Translations under genes and position numbers: made by a program
Assembly (NCBI GenBank): GCA_002422305.1
Contig: DIUG01000029.1
Location: forward strand, 1 to 14,418
Length of the DNA stretch: 14,418 nt
Direction of reading: 5' to 3'
From: Patescibacteria group bacterium UBA6164
Lineage (GTDB): Bacteria > Patescibacteriota > Gracilibacteria > BD1-5 > UBA6164
The notes under the pieces: model-generated
Told to the model about the DNA's origin: nothing
Seen by the model: only the letters and a program-made list of their open reading frames with translations
Databases searched by the model: none
Shown here: piece by piece, positions 8,097 through 14,418 of the stretch
How the letters are laid out: every line of letters starts with the position of its first letter
Position numbering within the stretch: the stretch's first letter is position 1

Positions 8097-9104
8097 TTAA
8101 TTAATATTATAATTGTATTCTAAATATCAAGAAGTAGTAACAGGAGTTTTTAATCAATCAGCTATAAATAAAATTCTTTTTTCTGGAACAAAAATTACAC
8201 TTTGAACAGTTCATTTATTAGCAACACTTGACCATGATTCACTATTTCAATCATAAAAAGACATTATTTGTTTTATTTTTTCTGAATCTAATTTATTATT
8301 TTTAATAAAAGAATTTTCTAAATAGTCATATCTTCATTTACTATTTTTTGAAATAGAAGAAGTAAATTCCTTACTTTCAAAATGGTTAGTTGAAACTATA
8401 TATTTTTCTCATATTCTAGAAATATAATTTTGACTTGTTAATTCAAAAACAATCATCTTATTTTCATTTAAAGAAGACACAGCTAAATTATTAGAAATAG
8501 TTCTAGAAGAATTTTTAATTATGTTTTCTACTTCTAATATATTTTTAGATTCTTGTATTATTTTTCTATATATTATTCAAATTGGCAATCAAATAATATT
8601 TTTATATTTAGATGATGAAGTATGAGTACTAATTGTTATTCAATTTGAATTTGTTGCACTTAAAGCTCATATATATCAAGGAAATGAAACAGATATAAAT
8701 TTTTCATCAAGATAATTAAAAATAACTTTTTTTGATGCTAAAAAATCAATAGGATAATCTAAATTTCTAGCATGAATTAAATAATCACTTTTTTCAGATT
8801 TTCAAACAATAAAAGAAGAACATCATTTTAAATTTAATAGATCATCATATACATTTATTAAAAGTATATCATTATAGCTTACTCAAGCTCAAATAGAAAT
8901 TCATTTCATTTCTTGTCTATATATTTCAGGGATTTGTTTGTCTAATTCTTTAGATTTTTCTAATATAAAAGAATAAACTAAAAATCATTTTAAGCTATTT
9001 TTATTTAAAATTTTACTATTCAAGTAATCAACAGTTTCAGTTATTTCATTTTTTAAATTAATTAAAATTAAAATAAGTTTTTTATATATCTCTCATTTTA
9101 AATT
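8097..9104 (-). CDS. C45-type Ntn hydrolase / acyl-CoA:6-APA acyltransferase-like, N-terminus disrupted
   Basis: This reads as a linear-amide hydrolase of the C45 (AAT-like) group. A KGISIGAGVSYNDILLINVYD segment leads into GCSSFIVG, whose Cys is the expected autoprocessing nucleophile. HARNLDYP follows, then FPGYIGALSATNSNGITIS and an extended C-terminal domain. Substrates vary in this family (penicillins, bile salts, N-acyl amides), so none is assigned. The frame is open from 9104, just after TAG at 9107-9105, to TAA 8099-8097. The first ATG is at 8909 (270 residues, nucleophile at residue 30), but similarity-like sequence extends upstream without any ATG, and a second frame (9247-9101) continues it. 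A -1 frameshift near 9100-9106 is therefore likely. It could be a pseudogene, an assembly error, or a gene starting at 8909. No signal peptide is visible. It lies 24 nt upstream of zwf. Confidence 0.7.
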
Positions 9105-9247
9105 CTAACATTTTTTAAAAAGTTAAAATCATGACTTAAAAACTCATAAAATTGAGATAAATAATTATCAAAAATAAGTTTAATTGAATTAATACTAAAA
9201 TCAAATTTACTTTCTATATTATCTTGAAAAATAATATTTCCTAATTT
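9101..9247 (-). pseudogene. Upstream frame remnant of the C45-like gene
   Basis: This frame has no ATG, GTG or TTG start. It begins right after a stop at 9250-9248 next to the hairpin and encodes about 49 residues (for example NIIFQDNIESKF and LSQFYEFLSHDFNFLKNVRI) up to TAA 9100-9098. Adding one base near 9103 fuses it smoothly to the main C45 frame (VRN-LKGEIYKKL). It is therefore read as the detached N-terminal part of that gene, itself lacking a normal start. The assignment rests on frame continuity only. Confidence 0.45.
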
Positions 9248-9249
9248 TT

Positions 9250-9279
9250 AAAAAGCACTTCATATTTGAAGTGCTTTTT
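9250..9279. terminator. Strong 13-bp stem terminator
   Basis: aaaaagcacttca (9250-9262) pairs perfectly with tgaagtgcttttt (9267-9279) around TATT, with a T-run on the plus strand and a shorter one on the minus strand. On the minus strand it would end transcripts coming from the M23 operon or from a small RNA covering 9280-9484. No plus-strand gene lies upstream. Confidence 0.8.
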
Positions 9280-9319
9280 TGTGTTTATAGTAACAACTTT
9301 ATTATCTATATTAAAGATA

Positions 9320-9466
9320 TATGGAAATAATTTCAAAATTAACCCTAACCTGAATCCTTTCCCTTAAATAAGGGCAAGGGGAACAATTGTAGCCTCTCTC
9401 CCTTAAAATAAGGGAGAGAATTAGGCCTTTAGGTCATCCTGTGGACAAGAGTGGATTATTTCCATA
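9320..9466. mobile_element. Candidate miniature element or structured RNA with 12-bp terminal inverted repeats
   Basis: TATGGAAATAAT (9320-9331) and its exact complement ATTATTTCCATA (9455-9466) bound a 147-bp non-coding block. The interior is clearly richer in G+C than its surroundings (51 of 120 bases at 9341-9460). It contains two palindromes: cccttaaataaggg within 9361-9374, and CTCTCCCTTA/TAAGGGAGAG with a 2-nt loop near 9396-9417. The 11-bp direct repeat ATTAAAGATAT flanks the block at 9310-9320 and 9474-9484. It touches the left inverted repeat but is separated from the right one by 7 nt, so it is not a clean target duplication. A MITE-like element and a structured RNA are both possible. 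No reading frame is seen in it. Confidence 0.5.
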
Positions 9467-9519
9467 CAAGTCTATTAAAGATATTTTAAATGAAAATTAT
9501 TAATTTAAATATAAAAATT

Positions 9520-9915
9520 TTACTTAATCAAAAAGTCTTCATTTGAATCATAATGTGATAAAACACTAGCCATAGATAAAGGTTCTTTTTTATTAATTTT
9601 TATATCATTTTGATTATATCGCTTATTTTCATTAGTTTTATTTAGTCAAACTATTTTATCATATTTTCAAAACATAATTGCAAGTTGGGCTTCCATAATA
9701 TTTATTTCATTTTCATCTGAAATCTCTTCTGTTTTATTTTTTGTTAATTTAGCTAAATGTTCTTTTGATAATCAAAATAACTCTGCTAAATTATTAGATA
9801 CATTTTCTCATAAAGTTTGATTTACCCTATTCACTGTATGATTTTTATGTACATCTATTATATTATTATCATGAACTTTGTCTATATCTCTATAGCTGTT
9901 TTCTAAATTTTTCAT
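9520..9915 (-). CDS. Hypothetical protein, 131 residues
   Basis: Unrecognised. The frame runs from ATG 9915 to TAA with four TGA glycines. The product is hydrophilic, rich in Asn, Lys and Glu, with no signal peptide, membrane helix or cysteine. A central region (NNLAELFGLSKEHLAKLTKNK, then EINIMEAQLAIMFGKYDKIVG) is probably helical, and the ends look disordered. It lies 37 nt downstream of the 41-residue ORF and behind the M23 peptidase on the same strand, so it is probably the last gene of that operon. Low-complexity composition and absence of motifs prevent a function call. Confidence 0.7.
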
Positions 9916-9952
9916 AATTTTATATTATTAAATTAAAATTCTTTTTATTTTT

Positions 9953-10078
9953 TTATCATAATATTTGCAATACTCTTTCCATAAATATTTTTTCTTGTAT
10001 ATCTAAATAAGATTCTGTTTTATTGTCTTTAAATGTTTTTAATGTCTTATCTTCAGATAAGTGTAATTTATTTTTCAT
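9953..10078 (-). CDS. Small ORF, 41 residues
   Basis: ATG 10078 to TAA, with one TGA (Gly) as the last sense codon. The start is only 7 nt after the M23 peptidase stop, which argues for translation within that operon. The product is charged, with a likely amphipathic helix (YLDIQEKIFMERVLQIL), and has no signal peptide. I recognise no family. The evidence is spacing and an open frame only, so a spurious ORF remains possible. Confidence 0.45.
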
Positions 10079-10085
10079 AGTTTTT

Positions 10086-12503
10086 TTATCTTAATGTTAA
10101 ATATGTTTGTGCATTTTTTTCTAAAGTTTTTGATAATAAATATGCTCATTCTCATCTAGTTATTTCATTTTGTGGTCTAAAATAATTTTGTCAAAATTGA
10201 TCTTTCCAAGTTGTTTGATCATCAAATATTTTAGCTATTTTTATACTTGTTTCATTATCAATATCTTTATAAACCTTTTTTGTACTATTGTTAGTATCTA
10301 ATACTAAATATTTATAACTTATATTTAAAAAATTTAGTCTAGTCACTATTTTATATTTATTAGCTATTTGTTTACTCTTTTTTATTTCTTCTAAATTATT
10401 ATTTATAATTTTTGTTGTTTCTGTATCATAAACCTTTGTTTTTATTTTCACTAAGGCATTTTCAATCCAAGTTAAAGCATCTAATTCATTTAGTCATCTA
10501 TCTTCTAAAAAATATCATTGATTTACTCCATTTGCTATTCATTGTTCCAGCATATTTACGACTTCTTTTTTATATACATATGTGTTTGCTAATCCTTTAG
10601 GATCTGAAACTGCAATCTTTTTTTCTGATAATTTTTTATTATTATAATTATTTGTTACAACTACACTAAAATTTTTAGATGTAGCTTTATAATCAAATAC
10701 TAATATTCATCAAACTGTATCATCATATGTAAAATTAAATTCATTCTTAAAGTCTTCATCTTTACAATTAGTAGAATAAATTTTTTTAATATTATTTATT
10801 GTTCCCTGTTTAATACATATTTTATTATCTCAAGAAGCTTTTATATTATATGTAGATCAGTATTTTAGATTTATCATATATTTATTTTTCTCATCTTTAA
10901 AAGCTACTACTCATGTTTGTTTCGATCATAATATAGTTTTATTTGAAGCTAATATTTTACTACTAGTTGGATAAAGTACTATAGATGAATTATATATTTT
11001 TAATGGTATAGTTTTTATTGTTTCATTTCATATTTTTACATATAAATTAGTATCTCATTCTTGTAATCAAGTAATTTTTATATCTCTTTTTCAATCAGTG
11101 AAATAAAATAATTTTTCTGGAAAAACATTTACTTTTTCAGTATTTACAACAAATGTCATACCTCAAGGCATTTCTCATTTAAATGGTTGACCTTTTCTAT
11201 TTGTAATATTTAGTTTTAATATTTCAGATCAATTTTTTTCTATATTTCAACCTTTGTTAATAAAATTTAATTCTATATTGTACAATTTTAAGAACTCTTC
11301 TACTTCTCTTTTTTCTATTTCTTCTCTAGACATTAAATTAACTCTATCAATTTTTTGGTTTTCTACTTTTGTTTCATAAACAATTTCTAAATCATCAGTT
11401 TTAGTTCAATCAGCTAAATATTTTAAATAATCTGTTTTAGTTGTCGCTCTAGTCTTTGGTCAAAACCAACCTGCTCAACTTTCATTTCTAGTAGATATTA
11501 ATTTTTTAGATATTTGATAATTTATTATATCTTCTATTATATCTTGATAGTTTCAATTTATTTCTCATCTATAAATTCATAATTTTTGATAAATTTCTTG
11601 TACTTTTCTAATATCAGATTCAGAGTATCAAATATATACAGTTCTATCAAAAATACTTAAATTATCGTCATTTTTAGAGCTAGTTGTAGTAGTAATAATA
11701 GTATTATTATTTATAGCACTATTATTAACTATAACATTTTTTGTAGAAAGATTATCTAATATTGCTCATTGTGTTTCTAAAAATAATAAAGGGTCTATAG
11801 AATTTTTAAATAATTCATCTATACAAACTCATTCTTCAGTTATTTTATAATAACTAAAAGGACATGAATTATAACTATAATAATATGGGTGTTTTTTTGT
11901 AGTATCTAAATCAATTTGAAAATGTAGATGATTTCATGTGGAATTTCATGTAGATCAAACTTCTCAAATTTTATTTCATACTAAAACATTATCTCATACA
12001 CTAACATTCATTTTTGATAAATGTGCATAATTTGAAACCACTCTTTTTCATTTAATTGTATGTTCTATTGAAATAAAATTTCATAACATCACATCATTTC
12101 TAGCATTTATAACTTTTCAATCTGCAATTGTATATACTGGTGTTCATTTTGCAGTAGCAATATCTGTTCAAATATGTCCTCCATTTCAAACATCCCATCA
12201 ATATTTATAACTAGCTCACCATAAAACTGTATAAAGTCTAGTATAATTATTATATCATCAATTCAAACTAGCGTATTTACTATAATCCTTTGTATTAAGT
12301 ATTGGTAATTCTTGTTTACAATCCGCACCTAAATCTCAAAAATCATTGAACCTACATTCAAGCTTAGATATTTGCTTCAATGGATAAATTATTTTATCAG
12401 AATTCAGACTTGCTATTGCAGGTACTGGATTTATTGTTGTTACAGTAAATATACCAAGCATCAATTCTGACAAAAACCTTTTAAAGTCTCTTGTTGTTTT
12501 CAT
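10086..12503 (-). CDS. Secreted M23 (LytM-type) peptidase with peptidoglycan-binding-like and SLH-like regions
   Basis: An 805-residue exported protein. A signal peptide (residues 1 to about 31, ending VPAIA) precedes an M23 zinc metallopeptidase domain at about 95-200. The metal and catalytic residues are complete: H110 and D114 in HIGTD, H161 in NYAHL, and H192/H194 in HLHF. M23 enzymes cut peptide cross-links in peptidoglycan. Residues about 285-355 (VQEIYQKLGIYRGEINGNY, then GAGWFGPKTRATT) resemble a PG_binding_1 fold. The middle is a long Thr/Asn/Lys-rich region suggestive of beta-sandwich domains. Residues about 775-797 (FRPQNEITRGEGAYLLSKTL) match an SLH motif, so surface attachment is plausible. 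A secreted wall hydrolase could serve division or attack on a host wall; that is inference. The stop is 7 nt before the 41-residue ORF, so an operon is likely. The gene is divergent from lgt. Confidence 0.9.
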
Positions 12504-12607
12504 AATAACTTTTTTTTGAAATAATTTATTTTAAATTATCAATTTTTATATATAATGGGAATAATTATTTATATTTGCAGATATAAAATATTATTTATAT
12601 TTATGTA

Positions 12608-12637
12608 TTGACATTTAAAAATTTGTATACTTAAATT
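12608..12637 (+). promoter_or_regulatory. Candidate lgt promoter region with shared 16-nt motif
   Basis: A perfect -35 box TTGACA (12608-12613) lies upstream of TTTGTATACTTAAATT (12622-12637), which also occurs at 1085-1100. The TATACT hexamer is only 12 bp from TTGACA, too short for a standard pair. TTAAAT at 17 bp matches 4/6. The exact -10 is therefore unclear, though the region is the most promoter-like in the 210-bp divergent gap. Confidence 0.45.
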
Positions 12638-12713
12638 ATTTCCGTAAATATATTAAAACATATAAAAATACATTTGTCAAATAAATTATATTATTTTTTA
12701 ACATTAATTTCCT

Positions 12714-13463
12714 ATGACTATTTTTGAGATAAATATTTTTTGATTAACTTTAGCTCCTACATATTATTGATTGATGTATGCTATAGGTTTTTTTGCTTGA
12801 TACTATATAATAAAAAAAAGATGAATAATTAAATCCGATATAATGGATAATTTATTTTTTTATATATTTTTAGGAGTAATTTTAGGATGAAGATTTTGAT
12901 ATATATTATTTTATAACTTTTCGACTTATATAACTGATCCTTTAAGTATACTTAAAATTTGGGAGTGATGAATGAGCTTTCATTGATGAGTTATATGAGT
13001 AATTATTGCTATGTATTTATTTGCTAAAAAATTTAATATAAAATTTTTAGTTTTAGCAGATCAGGTTACATTGATATTACCTATATGAATATGATTATGA
13101 AGAATATGAAATTATTTAAATAAAGAGCTTTTAGGATATTCTCCATATAATTGATTTTTAGCAGTTGAAAAAGATTGAGTAAATTATTTTCCTTCTCCTT
13201 TACTTGAATCTATATTAGAATGATTAGTTTTATATTATATTTTATTATTTTTTTATAAAAAAGTCCATAAGTCTTGACAAATAGCATCATTATTTTTAAT
13301 TTTTTATTCATTATTTAGAATTTTTGTAGAAGTTTTTTTTAGAGTACCAGATTCTCATATATGATATATTTTATGATATTTCACTATGTGAGAGATACTT
13401 AGTTTTCCTATGTTAATTATATGAATAATAATTTATTTTAGATTCAAAAAACCTATTAAATAA
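12714..13463 (+). CDS. lgt: Prolipoprotein diacylglyceryl transferase
   Basis: A 249-residue inner-membrane enzyme that moves diacylglycerol from phosphatidylglycerol to the lipobox cysteine of prolipoproteins, the first step of lipoprotein maturation. Seven or so hydrophobic segments are seen. The Lgt hallmarks are GGRFGYILFYN (59-69), WEGGMSFHGGVIG (83-95), GRIGNYLNKE (129-138, with the key Arg and Asn) and FRIFVEVFFRVPD (201-213). The C-terminal MGEILSFPM corresponds to the usual MGQxLSIPM. Many of these glycines are TGA. The length is slightly shorter than the roughly 260-290 typical. ATG 12714 is the first in frame and gives the expected short N-terminus; no Shine-Dalgarno site is seen. 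A hairpin at its stop separates it from the rhomboid gene. Confidence 0.95.
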
Positions 13464-13490
13464 CCCTAATCTATAAAATAGGACGGGTTA
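13461..13490 (+). terminator. Hairpin at the lgt stop codon
   Basis: TAACCC (13461-13466, containing the stop codon) pairs with GGGTTA (13485-13490), with an inner CTA/TAG pairing. Only a broken U-tract follows. It may be a weak terminator or attenuator before the rhomboid gene 29 nt downstream. Confidence 0.45.
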
Positions 13491-13518
13491 AAATTTATTA
13501 ACTTTTTATAAATAATAT

Positions 13519-14082
13519 ATGAAAAAATTATCTATTTCAAATATGCTAATATTAATTTCCATTATATTTACTATTTTAGCTACTATTTTTCCAAAAATTT
13601 ATATTTTGAGTATAAATAATTTATTTTTAGATGAATGATTATATCATATTTATATAATACAATTTTTTACTGGTACATTTTTGCATTGAGGCATAATTCA
13701 CCTATTTTTTAATTCATTTTTTATTTATTATTTTTGAAATATTGTAGAGTGATTAATATGAAAGAAAAAGTTTACAGTTTTTTTTATATTTTCTACTATT
13801 TTTATAGGAGCACTTATTACTAGTATAAGTAATTGAAATACTGTATGAATAAGCGGTTTTTGTATGGCATTACTTTCTTATTATACTTTAGAGCTAAAAT
13901 CAAGAAATGATATAGAATATAAATGATGAATAACAGCACTAGTTATAAATATATGAATATGATTTATTCCTTGAATAAGTTTATATTGACATTTATTTTG
14001 AGCAATTGCAGGTATTATATATTATTTAATAACAAAAGAATTTTTTAGAAAAAGATATGTATGATTAGATATTGAATTATAA
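13519..14082 (+). CDS. Rhomboid family intramembrane serine protease
   Basis: A 187-residue, multi-helix membrane protein. Rhomboids cleave substrate transmembrane segments with a Ser-His dyad inside the membrane. The family motifs are present: FLHGGIIHLFFNSFFIYYFG (His56, His61, Asn65), the nucleophile motif GISG with Ser112, and GHLFGAIAG with the dyad His158. TGA encodes the first Gly of HGG, the first Gly of GISG and the Gly of YGH; the second Gly of GISG is GGT. About six helices fit the minimal bacterial core. It lies 55 nt after lgt on the same strand and may be partly co-transcribed. The start at ATG 13519 precedes the first helix by a few residues; a second in-frame ATG at residue 9 is possible. 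Confidence 0.92.
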
Positions 14083-14091
14083 AATATTTTT

Positions 14092-14132
14092 ATTAACTTG
14101 ACAATTATTAAATAAGATTTAATAATGTTAAT
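14092..14132 (+). promoter_or_regulatory. Promoter-like boxes within an inverted repeat
   Basis: TTGACA (14098-14103) is followed at 17 bp by AATAAT (14121-14126), matching sigma-70 boxes at 6/6 and 5/6. The spacer and -10 lie inside a perfect 10-bp inverted repeat, attattaaat/atttaataat (14104-14126), with outer ATTAAC/GTTAAT arms. It is best read as the promoter of the gene at 14207. It might alternatively end the rhomboid transcript, but no U-tract follows. Confidence 0.5.
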
Positions 14133-14206
14133 TATGAATATTTTATAATTTGCAAAAATATTAAAAATAGATACACTAAAACATATTTAAAATTAATCAA
14201 GAAATT

Positions 14207-14418
14207 ATGAAAAAGATAATAATGTGAATACAAGATTTTAAAGAGTTAAGAAAAACATGAAGTTATTATGTAGATAAAACACAAGCAATACATAAAATTT
14301 TAACAAATAATAAATATTGTTTTCTATCTCGTCCAAGAAGATTTTGAAAATCCCTTACATTATCAGGTATGAAGTATTTGTATTTATGAGAAAAAGACTT
14401 ATTTAAAAATACATATAT
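14207..14418 (+). CDS. AAA-ATPase-like protein, predicted PD-(D/E)XK nuclease family (5' part only)
   Basis: The first 70 residues of a longer protein cut by the window edge. IQDFKELRKTGSYYVDKTQAI, then FLSRPRRFGKSLTLSGMKYLY, is the typical start of the AAA-ATPase-like family (PF09820 type) often paired with a C-terminal PD-(D/E)XK nuclease domain. RPRRFGKS serves as the P-loop-like motif. Family members are common, often multi-copy and mobile in host-associated bacteria; their biological role is not established. Three or more in-frame TGA codons fall at expected glycines, including the Gly of RFGKS. ATG 14207 gives the usual family start; AAGAAA upstream is at best a very weak ribosome site. 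Confidence 0.85.

Noticed and set aside
9250..9520. tRNA or other known RNA gene in the gene-free stretch
   Set aside because: No cloverleaf or known RNA family pattern could be drawn; the palindromes fit simple hairpins.
10191..10451. Separate 86-residue minus-strand gene
   Set aside because: It is in the frame of the M23 protein and appears separate only if TGA is taken as a stop.
10412..10600. Plus-strand 62-residue open frame
   Set aside because: It is antisense to the M23 gene with no supporting features.
1598..14082. Many stop-riddled pseudogenes
   Set aside because: The apparent stops are all TGA at glycine positions. Only two loci keep true breaks (TAA/TAG in frame) after recoding: the ATPase and the C45 gene.

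Overview
The window is AT-rich and only makes sense if TGA is read as glycine (translation table 25). Every recognisable gene carries in-frame TGA at positions where its family has a conserved glycine: the Walker A loops of FtsK and a second ATPase, the GGRFG/HGG/GRIGN motifs of Lgt, the GxSG of rhomboid, GSTGDL of glucose-6-phosphate dehydrogenase, and the U32 signature. TAA and TAG are the only stops used and TGG is still tryptophan. This points to the candidate phyla Gracilibacteria (BD1-5) or Absconditabacteria (SR1), small-genome host-associated bacteria of the CPR/Patescibacteria; I cannot separate the two. No start codon is preceded by a clear Shine-Dalgarno site.

Layout. 1-947 (-): 5' part of a secreted protein made of exact 111-bp (37-residue) tandem repeats, probably a beta-propeller, running off the left edge. 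1150-1503 (+): small unknown protein. 1598-2983 (+): U32-family tRNA hydroxylation protein. A long bidirectional hairpin (3018-3064) separates it from convergent ftsK (3063-5276, -). Then, all on the minus strand: a truncated, frameshifted archaeal-type ATPase (5434-5870), 6-phosphogluconolactonase (5947-6633), glucose-6-phosphate dehydrogenase (6693-8072) and a C45/acyl-transferase-like Ntn hydrolase with a disrupted N-terminus (8097-~9104). Next comes a gene-free stretch (9248-9519) holding a strong hairpin and a compact GC-richer block bounded by 12-bp inverted repeats. It is followed by an apparent minus-strand operon: a large secreted M23 peptidase (10086-12503), a 41-residue ORF and a 131-residue unknown protein. 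From 12714 the plus strand carries lgt, a rhomboid protease and the start of an AAA-ATPase-like/nuclease-family protein cut by the right edge.

Functionally, zwf and pgl together give the two NADPH-side steps of the oxidative pentose phosphate pathway. Lgt, rhomboid, M23 and the repeat protein are cell-surface or secretion functions. The most unusual items are the UGA recoding, the poly-A frameshift in the ATPase, the broken N-terminus of the C45 hydrolase, the repeat-built secreted protein, and the mini-element or structured RNA at 9320-9466.
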